Made by a program: the position numbers and the translations under genes. DNA of 64,000 nucleotides, from NCBI GenBank assembly GCA_041394145.1, contig JAWKIW010000019.1:1-64000 (forward strand), written 5' to 3'. How positions within the stretch are numbered: position 1 is the first letter of the stretch; each line of letters opens with the position of its first letter. Origin of the DNA: JAWKIW01 sp041394145 (GTDB lineage: Bacteria > Actinomycetota > Acidimicrobiia > Acidimicrobiales > Acidimicrobilacustridaceae). The notes below the pieces were generated by a model. That model searched no databases. It saw only the letters and a list, made by a program, of their open reading frames with translations, and had not been told where the DNA came from. Positions 1 through 11,278 of the stretch are shown piece after piece.

Positions 1-2133
1 CCCGTTCGGTGTCCGTCCGGGACTTGAAGCGGGCCTCGGGGTTGGACGCGTACAGCTCGAAGGGCAGGTCGAGCGCGGCGAAGACGGCCTGGGTGATCTC
101 GTCGTGGGCGAGCCCATCAGCACCGGCCCGATGGACGGCGCGATACAGCGCCGCCCGTAGGAGGGCCACGCCGACGAAGTCGTTGAAGTGCCCGGCCTGC
201 AGGCTGGCGTCCTGCCGATTGTCGGAGAACGTCAAGAGCTTGCGGGCCCGCCGGGACAGCGACTCGTCGGCGCGCAGGGATCGAATGGCCGACAGGCTCA
301 TCACGGTCGTCGCGGTGGAACGTCCCTCGGAGCCCAAGGTGGCGAGCTTGGAGAAGTCGCCCCTGACCCGTCCGCCGTAGCTGATCCCGCAGTTGAGGCA
401 GAAGCGGAAGGGCGCCGGCACCCACCACATCGGAGTGCCCGCGCCGACGGCGCCCGCGGTGGTCACCGACAGCTCGATGGGTCGCGCCTTGCGGTAGTTC
501 GAGCGCACGCGCAGCTCGCCCCGGTGCTCCTCGAGCCACTCATCCGGGTAGCGCTCGGTCTGCACCAACGGATCGTCGGGCCAGGGGTTCTCGCTGTTGG
601 CGTACAGGAAACCGGGCTCGGCGTCGTGCTCGGTGGCGCGGTCGTTCAGCTCGCGGGGCGTGAAGTGGGAAGCCTCCTCGTCGCCATCGGGGGCCGGGCG
701 ACGATGCACCACGTAGTACTCCTGGCCACACTCCCGGCAGAACACGAGCGGCAAGAGCACCCGCGACCGGTCGCCGGGCACGTACTTCTGCGCCTCGAGC
801 GTGAGATAGCGATGCGCCTCGGGCTCGGGAGACGCATAGACCGTGTCGCCCTTGCTGACGAACTGGTGGAGGCGAAAGGCGAACGCGGGGAATCCGGTGT
901 CGGGGTTCGTCACCTGGTAGCCGGCCAGCAACTGCCGGCGAATGGCGCGGGCAGCGTCCTCGGCATCGAGGCCGGTCGCGGCGGCAAGCCGGCTGGCCGC
1001 GCCGCCCGAGCCCCCGATGGGTTGCGGAGTGACCCGCACGAGGCGTCCGTCTCGTTCGGTGACGCCCAACGTCGTCTCGATCCAGGTGGACAACGGTTCG
1101 TTGACGAAGGTGTCCCAGTCTGAGGGAGCCGTTTCGGCCAGCGCTCGTCGGGTGGCGGTGGTGAGCTCTGCGCTGAAGGCGGGGTCTGCGATGTCGACCG
1201 TGGGAGTCGCTCGCTGGAGGGTCTCGCCGATGACGCTCTCCGGCTCGACGTTGGCGCCGAACAACAGGCTCGCCACCCGCGCCACCTCGGCCCGTTGCGC
1301 GTCGAGCGAGCCCGTCGAGGCCAAGGTGGCCGAGGTGCCGATGCAGCGCAGGTTGGTCGCCTCGCAGGCCTCCCGCAGCCGGCGGACCAGCAGGGCGACG
1401 TCGGCGCCCTGGCGACCTCGATAGGTGTGGAGCTCGTCGAGGACGAGGAAATCGAGTCCCCTGGCAGCGCGGACCAGCTTCTTGTCGTACACGCGGGTGA
1501 GGACCAGCTCGAGCATCACGTAGTTCGTGAGGATGATGTCGGGAGGGTTCCGAAGGATCTCGTCTCGCTCGTCGCCGGCTTCCTGGCCCGTGTACCGCCG
1601 GAAGGTCACCAGCGGGTGGTCCCTGCCGAGGAACTTGCGCAGCTCCTCTTCCTGGCTGTTGGCCAGGGCGTTCATCGGGTAGACGACGATCGCTCGCACA
1701 CCCTGGCCGCTTCCGTGGCGCAGCACGTGATCGACGATGGGCACGATGTAGGAGAGGCTCTTGCCCGAGCCCGTTCCGGTGGTGAGGACGTAGTTGTGCC
1801 CGGCCCGAGCCTGGTCGATGGCGTCGACCTGGTGGCGGTGCAGCCGCATCGGCTCTCCGAGCGGGTTGTCGTCGCTCTTGCCGACCCGGAAGATGTCGCG
1901 GCAGTCGGGGTGGAGCCGCCCGTCGGCGACGGCTCGTCGATGAACCCTCGGGCTCCGAAGGTGGGGTTGAGGCCGGGCGGGGTTCGGAGCTACAGATGCC
2001 CCTGGTCGAGGGCCGTGTCGGCGCGATCGCGGATGCGTTCGTCGCGGATCTCGATGAAGGACGTGACGTACCGGCGGTAGTCGCTGATGAGCTGCGCAGT
2101 CCGAAGACGTCCACTCCCGCCGATCCTCCTCAC
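1..2133 (-). pseudogene. DEAD/DEAH-box helicase, DUF1998/DruE-like (frameshifted N-terminus, C-terminus off the window)
   Basis: The reverse strand is open without a stop from about 1905 down to base 1 and reads as a superfamily 2 helicase. It shows Walker A TTGTGSGKS, then YPMNALANSQ, a DExH box (VLDELHTY), motif III GTSAT, and later two zinc-knuckle-like motifs, CRECGQEYY and CLNCGISYG, followed by LTFSDNRQDASLQAG. This set is typical of very large defence- or repair-associated helicases (DruE of Druantia, MrfA/DUF1998 types). The N-terminal part (LRTAQLISDYRRYVTSFIE) is separated by at least two frame changes and a stop near 1920-1995. A GTG at 2133 is the likely start. The gene follows the UvrD helicase by about 70 bases on the same strand, so the two probably form an operon. 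Whether the frameshifts are mutation or sequence error cannot be told here. Confidence 0.75.
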
Positions 2134-2200
2134 ACGGTCCGGCCGCTGCCCTGTTTCTAGCCGGTAGGCGCGGTCTGTGACGGCACCGGGGGCTCGTCGC

Positions 2201-4367
2201 CTACTCGAGGAACTCGTGGCGTGCGGCGCTGATGACGCCGCTGGGAGGACCGACGCTGGGCACGAAGAGGTGGTCTCGGGCGCGGGTCATGGCGACGAAG
2301 AGCTGACCAAGGGCCAGTGACCGGTATTCCTCGTACTCGGCATCGCTCTGCTCGGCGTGGCGGGGGCGCGGGTACACGTCACGGTTCAGCCCCGGGAGGA
2401 ACACCGCCTTGAACTCCAGGCCCTTGGCCCGGAAGTAGGTGCCGACCTTCACGTGGTCGCTGTGGCGGCCTTCGTAGCGGTCGAGGCCCATGGTGGGGAT
2501 ATCGCGGTGGTCGAGCGCGTTGCGAGCGCTGGTAACACCGGCGTTGGGTGGGCACGAAGACCCCGATGTCGCCGTGGTCCATCTCGCCGTGGGCGACGAG
2601 ATTGGCGATCTCCGCGGCGACGCGGTCCCACATCTGACCGTCTGACGTGCAGGTGACGAGACGGGGGCGCTCACCCGAGCGGTCTCATCTCCTCCGACCT
2701 CGTCGGCGCGGCGGTACTCCTCGCCGAGGTCCTCGACGTCTTCTTCACCGGCCACGCCCTCGGCGGCAGCCAGGATCTCGCACCGGTGTTGCGGTAGTTG
2801 TTGTGCAACACGTTGGTACGGCCACGGACGTCGATGCCGGCTTGGCGCAGGGTGAATCCCCGGCGTAGATCCGCTGCGCTCCATCACCGACGATGAGCAG
2901 GCTGTCCGAGAAGCGCGGACCAGCGGGGTCGGTGGTCAGGGCACGGATGAGCTGCAGCCCGACGAGCGTGAGGTCCTGGGCCTCGTCGATGATGGCGGCC
3001 CGGTAGGTGGCTCGCGGGCGGCGACGAGCGTGATCACGGGCCTTGAGGACGACGTCGGCGAAGTCCACGGTTCCACGCCGGTTCATCCTCCTCACGAAAG
3101 TGCAGGTGCAGCTCCACGATCTGGCGCCGCATCGGCTCCGTGAAGCCAGACGCGCCTTCCGCTGCGAGCAACGTTGAGGTAGTCGTCGAGGCTGGCGAGC
3201 CCGCGTCGGCGCTGATGACGGCGGTGATCTCCTCACGCAGGTAGTTCCGCGTCAGCCGGCCAGCCGCTGCCAGGTCTGATATTGGCGGTAGGCGGCGGCG
3301 AGGCCGCGTCCGGCATCCGCAGGGCTGGTGGTCGGGCATCGGCCGTCCTCTCCTGGCAGATGCGGCTTGCAGGCTTGTCGACGTGGAGGAACTCCACGGT
3401 CCCAGGGCGACGCTGTGCAGGGAGTGGCTCTGGCTGGGGTGCTCGAAGACGGGTGGCAACGACTTGATGAAGGTCGTGAACAGGACCTTGGTGTCGTCGC
3501 CGTCCTCACGGAACCGGTCGACAGGCGCTGCGGCTCGGTGCAGCGCCACGACCGTCTTGCCGGTGCCAGCAGCGCGCCACGGACACGGGCCGGCCCGTCA
3601 TACCGGCGCCGCACGGCCTCCTGCTCCGGGTGCAGGGAAGATCATCCAGTCCTCGATCGGGGCGGCGGCGGCTGCGGATCTCCTCGAAAAAGGGGTGAAC
3701 AGCTTGCTGAACCCGGCGAGGGCCCCGAACTCGCTGATGGTGGATCAGGCGGTCCTCGGCGGCCGCCCTTCGTCCAGGGCCGGGGCTCGCCACTTGCTCG
3801 GGGGTCGTGCCGACGAGGTCGACCGCCAGCTCGAACCGCTCGTCGTCATCGATCGCCAGGGCGAGGACGTCCTCGTCAGTGAAGCAGGCCCGCAGCTTGG
3901 CGATGTCGGCGCCGTCGAACCCGGCCTCGGTCAGCTCGGCATCGCTCCAGTGGTCGAGCGGCCTCGGCTGCTCGGGTGCCGCAGAGGCGGCAGGGACACG
4001 GCGGCGCCAGTTGGCTCTGGCTCCTCGGCGCCGCTGGTGTCGAGCGTGACGAGACGGATGACTCCCGACGAGGGTCGACGACGAACCGGCTCCGTTCAGC
4101 CCGCTCTTACAGCTCGTCGTGTGGGCCCACATCGAAGACGCGGTACAGGTTCCCTCCTTGACGAGAAGGATGCGGAGGCTCTGCGAGGCTCGGATCGACC
4201 AGAAGTTCCGCGCCCGGCCGGAGAGCTTCTCCAGGTTCAGGGACGGATGGTCAGGGTCCTCGGCGAACTGCTCGAGGCACCAAGCACCCGTTGGTGTCCG
4301 CTGGCGCAGACGCCGGATGCGCCCGGAAGAACTCGTGAGGCCAGCTGATCTCCGGCGCCTTGCTCAT
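2201..4367 (-). pseudogene. UvrD/REP-type DNA helicase with RelE/ParE-like N-terminal domain (multiply frameshifted)
   Basis: Superfamily 1 helicase pieces lie in order in all three reverse frames. From ATG 4367: MSKAPEISWPHEFF, then DPDHPSLNLEKL, LRILLVKEG and YRVFDVGPHDE, which match the RelE-like toxin-fold domain that precedes a known UvrD subfamily. Next come LDHWSDAELTEAGF, the Walker A area (ARVRGA, with GTGKT lost to a shift), VLFTTFIKSLPPVFEH, motif II IIDEAQDL, motif III LLIVGDGAQRIYAG, and motifs V-VI FRAKGLEFKAVFLPG and LFVAMTRARDHLFV. The end is at the TAG at 2201. At least six frame changes are needed to read it through, yet every helicase motif remains recognisable. It is divergent from the nuclease-like gene at 4555 and upstream of the DEAD/DEAH helicase, so a shared function with both is plausible. 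As it stands the sequence cannot encode a full protein. Confidence 0.8.
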
Positions 4368-4554
4368 CGCTCGTCCCCAGACCATGTGTGATGCGAGTGC
4401 TCGAGTTTGCCTCACCCGTCGAGACGGCGGGAACACGAGATGCGGGACATGCCATGGCCCTCGCTTCCGAGAGGCTCACTGCGCCATGGCAGATAGCGCG
4501 CATCTTCGAGGGACAGGCGACCCACCGTGCACAGAGCGGCCCTATCGTCGCGGC
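4368..4554. promoter_or_regulatory. Divergent promoter region between UvrD helicase and nuclease-like gene
   Basis: This gap separates the minus-strand helicase start (4367) from the plus-strand nuclease-like start (4555). A plus-strand -10-like box TATCGT at 4543-4548 ends six bases before ATG 4555, the spacing expected for leaderless transcription, which is common in actinobacteria. No clear minus-strand box was identified. Confidence 0.4.
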
Positions 4555-5521
4555 ATGCGCGCCTCTTCTCCACCTACCGCACCGGCGAGAACCGAGAGTG
4601 ACCGTCGACGATGGCGTGTTCGAGCGGATCGACTGACCCTCGTGGAGGAGCTGCTGGCCGGCGACCGAGTCGGGCGACGAGCTGCAGACGGTCGCCTTCG
4701 GCGACCAGGTCGGGCGAGGACAGCGTGCCGACGCCTGCATCTCGGCTCGCCGCGTGGTGGTTCAGAGACGAAGACGCAGCGAGGCATGTACGACAGCGAC
4801 GGCAAGGAGCGCACCCAGCTTCGCAACCACACCACGATTGCTCGCGGACGACGCTGCCCTGCTGTTCGTCATCACCCCTGATGCCGGCAAGCCACCGTGG
4901 CTCGACGTGCTCGACGGCATCGACGAGGCCGTCGGAAGAGGATCCTCTGGATCGGCTTCGCCTCACCCGGCACAGATCGAGGCGATGCTGGCCGACCCGG
5001 GCAGCCTCGTCCAGGCTGAACTCGCTACCTGCTCCACGAGCTGGTCCGCCTCTATGAGGACGACGGCCTGCTCAACACGGACGACACCGTCATCGTCGCC
5101 GCCCGTAGGGCGTGGCCAGTACCACGAGCATCAGGCCTACATCTGCCAGGCGGGGCGGTTCTTCCGCCCGGGGTGAGAACACCTCGGCTTCTACACCGGG
5201 TGGGGCCATCCAGCGGGCGATCCCCGATCCTCCGGCGGCACGGTCTGTCCTGTTCCGCGGCAACTCGGCGGCGAGGCACGAAGCGGCGGGCGAACTGGCT
5301 CGCCGTGTTAGGAAGGCGCTGGAGAATCGGGAGCGGGTGCCCGGCAGTGCTGTCGGCGTGTTCGACTCCGCGGCCCGGACGACCGCCGCACCGAGCATCT
5401 GGCCGAGCCGATCAAGAACGACACCGTCTCCTCAGCGGGCGTGACGGTCGCATGGACACAGAACCAGCGGTACGTGAGCCTCGTCTCGCTGCGGCATGCA
5501 GAGGTGACCAGTGACCTCTGA
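4555..5521 (+). pseudogene. Putative PD-(D/E)XK nuclease-like protein (frameshifted)
   Basis: Pieces in three forward frames join into one plausible protein of about 320 residues. After ATG 4555 comes LFSTYRTGENR, then LTLVEELLAGD, and a stretch readable as VPDA...AWWF-ETKTQRGMYDSDG. The latter has the P-D...E-x-K spacing of the PD-(D/E)XK nuclease fold. It continues with ADDAALLFVITPDAGKPPWL, IEAMLADPGSLVQ, HELVRLYEDDGLLNTDD, YHEHQAYICQAGRFFRPG, LARRVRKALENRERVPGSAV, and ends TVAWTQNQRYVSLVSLRHA before TGA 5519-5521. I do not recognise a named family; the nuclease call rests only on the reconstructed motif. Its position head-to-head with two helicases supports a DNA-processing or defence role. 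At least four frame changes occur. Confidence 0.5.
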
Positions 5522-5745
5522 GCGACGAGGGCGGATCAACCCGAGGCCCAGGAAACGGCCACACCCGCGACCCGACCTACTCGAGGCCGAACGGAGACAT
5601 CGCCCGCATCCGCACCGATGGGGACCAGCCCCGGCTCCATGCCGCCCAAAGCGCGCGAACGTTGATGGTCAGAGCACTAACCGGGCGGGCGTCCGGAGTC
5701 CTCCGTGCGGGCGAACGGGCCGCAGCGACCGGCGCCGTCAAGTGA
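5511..5745 (+). pseudogene. Small protein of unknown function, probably frameshifted
   Basis: A GTG at 5511 overlaps the end of the preceding gene. Reading through one or two frame changes gives a plausible short protein (RPNGDIARIRTDGDQPRLHA, then SGVLRAGERAAATGAVK) ending at the TGA at 5743-5745. No family is recognised. The overlap suggests translation coupled to the nuclease-like gene. It converges with the tail of the Rhs gene, and the exact boundary between the two is uncertain. Confidence 0.3.
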
Positions 5746-8700
5746 CCGCCGAGGTGACGGGCACGCGTCTGTGACCACGAAGGACTCGCTCACCGTCTTT
5801 GACATTTGGAGTTGGCTGCGGAGGTAGGCACCAGCGCTGCGGTTCTCTGATGGCGAGACGCAGTTGACGGTGGCTCAGTTCCGCCTTGACGTGAGTGCGA
5901 ACGGGTATTCGTCTCGGTCGAAGCCAGGCTTCGGGAGTTCCTCAGTGCTGCTTGCCGACGAGCCGTGGCACCTCTCGATCCGGCAGTCAGGAGTCGGGCG
6001 GGGCGAAGAGGTCCGTCCCGGCTGCGCTTCGCCGACCGCAGCGGTCTCGGGAACTTGAGGCCGGTAGCACACAACCTTTCCAGGGGTACAGACGCCACAC
6101 TTGGCGAAGCTCGCAAATGGTCCGGCGGCGGCGGGACGATCCCGGCGCGAAGGCTGTCCCGACGGCTGTGCACGCGCCTCCCTCGACGTAGGTCTGACCG
6201 GCAGCCACAGCCTGCGTCCACGACACCGGCGATGAGGCGTTCGACACCACACCAGCCCCCCTTTGCGGGCGACCCAGCGGGCCTGGCAGCGCCGCGAGAA
6301 GGAAGATGGCGCTTCATCGCTGTGCAGGAGCCGACGTGGAACAAGCACGCTCCGAGCGCTTCGGAGCGCCAGTGACGCCGACCAGGATCCCGTAGGCAGG
6401 CGGCACGTAGGTTCCCGATAAGGGCGACAACCGCCCCGAGGATATCCGGCCCCAGTTGATGAGGTGGTCGAGTAGGCCGGGGTCGGGTCGGGCGTTGTAG
6501 AGCTGGGTGCGCGCCCCAACCGCCGTCGGACAGGACACTCGGAAGGTCGGTGTGGACACCGGAACGGTTGAGGAACCCGCCCTCGTCGAACATGTCATCG
6601 TTGCGTTCACCGAAGAGGTCCGGGCGGACCAGACCCAGAGTGTCGGTGAGGATAACCTGGCCGGACTGATAACGGTGTCCAGACATCATCGTCGTCGAGG
6701 CCGAGTGCGGGGACCGTCAGGATCGATGACGAGATCTCTGCACCCGTTCTCGGCGGGCGTCTCGAGCTCGAGGCCCTCTGGCCGCAGCTCGTTGGGGAGC
6801 GAATCGACGATCGGGGCTGTAAACGAACTGGGTCCGGGTCGACGGCCCGTTCGGAACCCCGTCGACGCCGACCACGGCCGTGAGGAGGTCGGCGAAGGTC
6901 TCCGGCGATCTCGCCGGGAGGTGTCACCTCGCCCCGCTCTTGTCGTCGCCGTCGCCTCGGGTACTTCGGATCCGACCATGCGGGATTCGCCTGGAACTTG
7001 GTGTTCATGCCGTCGACGTTCGCGTCGGTCAACTCCCCGCCCGATAGGAGAGTCGCACTTGCTTGGCGTCGTCGGCCTTGCCGTCGGCGAGGTGGTCCCC
7101 GTCTCCGAAGTCACAGTCGGTGCCGGCGCACTTGAGGGCGAGACCTCGCCGTCGTCGGAGTAAGGGTGCGGGTCAGGATGCCCTCCTTCCAGTCGACCTG
7201 CGCTCGAACCTGGTCTCGCCGATCTCGATCCTCGACGGCTCTCCGTCGCCGTTGCGATCGATCGTCAGTGTGTCGTCGCGAGCGTCAGCTCGAGTCGGCT
7301 GTTGTCCCACTCGAGGGCGGCGGGCACTGTTTCCCTCGATCGCGACCCTTGACGGTCCCGGGTCGCTCAGTCGACGGTGACCAGCTCGTTGCCGTTTCGT
7401 TGAACGGTCTTGATTCGGTCGTTCTCGCCAGTTGAAGACGTAGTTGTCACCGGCGGTGATCTGCTGCAGGTACCCGGCAGGTGTCGCACCACATCTCGGA
7501 GCCGTCGGCGTGACTGACCTTCGCCGGGTATGCGTCAAGCTCATACTGGATGCCGGTGCGGTCGTCGCCTCGGGTCATGCCGGTCCGCGTCCGGGTCGTC
7601 GTAGCTGTAGTCGGTGCGAACCCGGATCCTCACCTTGGCGTGCGTCGACCACAGATACGACCCTGCCGAGGTCGTCGTAGGCAGTCCTTGGAGCCAGAGC
7701 CACTCGTTCAGGCGAGCGGGTCGACCATTGGCGTCGTAGTCTTCGCCGGAGTCCCAGATGGGCCGTTCGTCGAGTTCAAACGCCCCGTCGTCGTAGCCGA
7801 AGTTGTCGATCCCGAGCGGTGAGGTGATCCGGCCGAGCTTGCCGTCGTCTCGATGGCCGTAGGTGACGTCGAGGCCGCCTCGGCTCATCTTCGCCAGCCG
7901 ACCCGCCTCGACGTCGTATTCGTAGGTCGTAGCGGCGCCGGTGAAGTTCCGGCACGTGCGAGGCGCCCGGCTTCGTCGCAGGTGAACTCGACGGTTCCGC
8001 CGTTCGGTGTTGTGATGCTCTGGGCCCGGCCCGCCTTGGTTCGGGTGACCTTCCACGTTCCTCGATAGTCCGTGAGCTCGCTCACCAGTCCGTTGGCGTC
8101 GTAGCGACGCTTCACGTTCTCGCCGTTGACCGTCTGGTCGATGAGGCGCCCAGCGCCGTCATGGCGCGCCGCCATGGTCACGGATCCGTTGACGCTGGTT
8201 CGGATGAGGTGCCCGGAGATCGTCGTATTCGTAGGTCTCCACATGCGAGCATCGCCGGTGCTCCGACGATGCCACTGCGCCCTCGATCGTCGTAGCTGAT
8301 CAGGACCGATTCGGACGGGGCGTCGATCCTCTGGATGCGTCCACGTAGTCGTCGTAGGCAAACATTCGACCGGTCAGCTTTCCCTTCCAACGCTGCTGAT
8401 CTCGAAGCCGGTCGGCCTGGCCGTCCTCCCCAGCGGTGCTGCTCATGAGAGCGCCTGCTCCTGCTGATTCCCAAGGGCGTCCAACCGGGCTTCCCGGCGT
8501 CCCCGACGGGTTGGTCCGCCGCATCCAGCTGCCGCACCAGGCCGTCTTCGGACAGCCGAAGCGACGCCACCGGATCCGACCCCGACCCAACGTCGACCTT
8601 CCCGTCGCCGAGTCTCCAGCCGATCTTGGTCTCGACGCCGTCAGCATCGAGCTGCCCGGCCGTCGGTCTCCCTCGTACGACAGCTGCGTGACGCCGCCGC

Positions 8701-9952
8701 CGGGGTTCGTGACCTGACTCGGGTAGCGAGCCATCGGCGTCGCGTTAGGGTAGTCCGTGGAGCCGTCCAGGTGTTCGGATCGTGGAGAGACGCGCTCTCG
8801 TCATGCTTCGAGCTCGGTGACCCAGTCACCCTTCGTGACCTTGACCGGCTGCCCGGCTGCCCACTCGTAGTCGGTGGTACCGCTGGAGTCCACCTGTCGA
8901 CGGAGGGTCCCGTCGCCGCGGAACTCGCGCTCCAGAACGACGACGCTGCCCTGCCGGATCGACACGAGACGACCTTGAGTGTCGTGGCTGCATACACCGT
9001 CGGCTTCGTCGCACCTGGCGGCATCACCTCAGTCGCCTCAGGCGAGTACGCCAACTCGAAGCTTTGGCCGTCCTGCGTCACACGGCACAGACACCCAGCC
9101 CCAGGACCGTAGACGATGCTCACGGTCCGAGCAGGCTCCAGCTCGCTCAGGCGGCCAATCCCTGTAGGAATGGTGCTGATCCGAGTAGCGTCCGCAACGG
9201 ACTCCGTGGCGCCCTCGAAGGTGTGGGAGTCACGCTCACCCCAGCGAGCCGATCCCTGTCATAGCTGAAGCTCGCTGTCCCCGCCGGAGACACCGCTGAG
9301 GAGACCCGCCCCCCGGAGCCAACCGCAAGGACCACCGTTGCGCCGAGAAGGCGTCTCAACCGGATCTCGCCAGGGAGCCCCGCCCGATGTGCGTCTCCTC
9401 ACCACCCGGGCTCCGCATCACGGTGAGGAACCCTGCATCGGTGAACGTCCACGAGCTGCCGTCCACGAACTGGACGACATGACCACCGGCTGGATCACCG
9501 GTCACACCAGAGGGAGCGCTCGGGATCCCCAAGCCGCCCACCAGCCTCCAGGCGTCCGGCATCCGCTCGAGCCGCGTTTCGGTGACCGAACTCCACCCGC
9601 CGAACAGCCCGCTCGCCGTCGAGTCCGACCGGTACCGGCGGGCAGCATCCTTCACCCGTCAGCCGGTCCGCTGCCAGATCGGTACTTGTCATGGCCAGGA
9701 CGCCAGTCGACGTGTCGACAAGACCCTCGACACACCCGTGCAGCTCGCACTGGGACAACCCTGCAACGGTGACCGGCATGGCAGGTTCGGTGCTCGATGG
9801 AGCGCTGCCAGAGCACAACCCCTGCCACCAGCCCGAACGCGACCTGCGATCACCATGATACAGGAGGCCATCGGCGGCGACCAACCGTTCCGCCGGCTCC
9901 ATCCCCATCAAAGTGCCCCTCCGCCGCTGCCGCCTCGCATTGCGACGATCAT
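5745..9952 (-). pseudogene. Rhs/YD-repeat protein with C-terminal NucA/NucB-type nuclease (multiply frameshifted)
   Basis: Long reverse-strand runs show Rhs features. Near the N-terminus are VDTSTGVLAMTSTDLAADRL, ARRYRSDSTASGLFGGWSS, DGSSWTFTDAGFLTVMRSP and GRVSSAVSPAGTASFSYDRD. The body has YD-type repeats such as GENVKRRYDANGLVSELTDY, NGGTVEFTCDEAGRLAR and YEYDVEAGRLAKMSRGGL. The C-terminal tip has FDRDEYPFALTS followed, after a shift, by ATVNCVSPSENRSAGAYL and QLQMSKTVSESFVVT, which matches the DEYPFA core of NucA/NucB secreted deoxyribonucleases. Total length, about 1,400 codons, is normal for an Rhs toxin. A hydrophobic stretch near 9,830-9,870 may be a signal or transmembrane segment. 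The true start (9952 or 9871) is unclear. At least ten frame changes are present; no immunity gene was identified. Confidence 0.75.
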
Positions 9953-10097
9953 TCTCTCACGCTGATCATGCTCACCGAAATGCCTGCGCCACGGTGGGGA
10001 CGGACATCGACCTGATGACCATGGCCGGCTGCCACCTATGTCGTCACGGCTCCCTCCTACCTACGCTGCACGTGGCGAGCGAGAGGCGGAGCGACGA
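9953..10097. promoter_or_regulatory. Intergenic region between Rhs and ADP-ribosylglycohydrolase genes
   Basis: This gap lies between the divergent Rhs (minus) and ADP-ribosylglycohydrolase (plus) genes, so it should carry both promoters. No convincing -35/-10 pair or dyad was identified. Confidence 0.25.
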
Positions 10098-11178
10098 ATG
10101 CACGACGACACGGGCATCGAGGTCATGCAGGAGCGGCGGCTGCTGCCGCCCGTCCTCGACGACGGCGCACGACGGCGGCTCACCACAGTGGCCCGCCCAC
10201 CCGCGACGCCTTCCGAGGCGCGCTCGTCGGCTGCGCGATCGGTGGCGCGCTCGGGCGGGCCGTGGAAGGCTGGCCCCGTCGCCACATCGAGGCCGCCGTA
10301 CGGGCGGCTCGACGTCTACGTGCCGTGGTGGGGCTGGGAGGCGCGGACCCGTCGGCACCGCCACCGACGACACCAGATGACGGTCTGCGTGGCGGAGTGG
10401 CTGCTGGCCCACGACGGCGACCCCGATCCCGCCGACCTCGCCGCCCGGTTCGTCGACTGGTACCCGATCGCACGGGGCGAGGGACGGGCCTGCACCGCCG
10501 CCGTGCACAACCTGATGGACGGCCTCCTGGCACGAGGCCGGCGTCGGATCGGCCGGCAACGGCGCCGCCATGCGCGTCGCTCCGATCGGCCTGGCGCGCC
10601 CACGACGACCTCGACCCGCCTCCGCAGGTGGCCGCCCTCAGCGCAGTGGTCGCCGACCCGATGGCCGTGGCCAGCGCGGTCGTCCAGGCGTACCTCGTCG
10701 GGTGGCTCACCACCGTCGTCCCCGGCTCGCTCGACCCGGCGAGGCCATCCACCGGGCCCGCACCGTCATCGCCGACCTCCACGAGCCGGGCGAGCCCGAG
10801 CGACGCCCCGACGCCGACCCCGAACGGCGGGTGCGCCGCGTCGGCGTCGGCGAGTCGGCGACTGGCTCGACGCCGAGCCCGGCGACGCCTTCGACCACTT
10901 CTACAACGGCGCCTTCGTGCTCGAAGGCCTGCCGTCGGCGCTGTGGTGCTTCTGCGCTGCCGGAGGACCCTGAGGAGGTCGTCGTCACCGCAGTGAACGG
11001 CGGGAGGACGCGACGCGGTCGCGGCCATGGCCGGCGCGCTCGTCGGGTGCCTACCTGGGTGAGTCGGCCTTCCCCGAGCACCTCGCCGGCGACGACCTCG
11101 AGCTCGGCGACCGCCGCTGCGCCCTGGCCGACGCCTTGTTCGACCGCACCGCCCGAGAACCGGCCCCTGCAATCCTGA
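10098..11178 (+). pseudogene. ADP-ribosylglycohydrolase (DraG family), frameshifted
   Basis: Fragments across the forward frames follow the DraG order. First is RDAFRGALVGCAIGGALG with AVEGW, then ATDDTQMTVCVAEWLL (the metal-binding DDTxM motif), then AGNGAAMRVAPIGLA, MAVASAVVQAYLVGWLTTV, GDAFDHFYNGAFVLEGLPSA, ALWCFC..EDPEEVVVTAVNGG, and a C-terminal DAVAAMAGALVGAYLGESAF with the second Asp motif. Members of this family remove ADP-ribose from protein or DNA. ATG 10098 with an upstream purine-rich GGCGGAG is the likely start; the end is placed at about 11178. At least three frame changes break it. Its place next to an Rhs toxin could reflect a toxin/immunity neighbourhood, which is inference only. 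Confidence 0.7.
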
Positions 11179-11278
11179 CCAGCCCCGCAGTCGGTGGTCA
11201 CGCGCCGGTCACCGGCCATAGTCCCCGATCGACGCCGACGCGATCCCGATCGGTGGTCAGCGCGCCAGCCGACCTGCG

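Noticed and set aside
540..2114. A 524-codon reverse-strand open frame over the DEAD/DEAH helicase
   Set aside because: Its translation is Arg/Pro/Ala-rich with no motifs; the neighbouring frame carries all helicase motifs.
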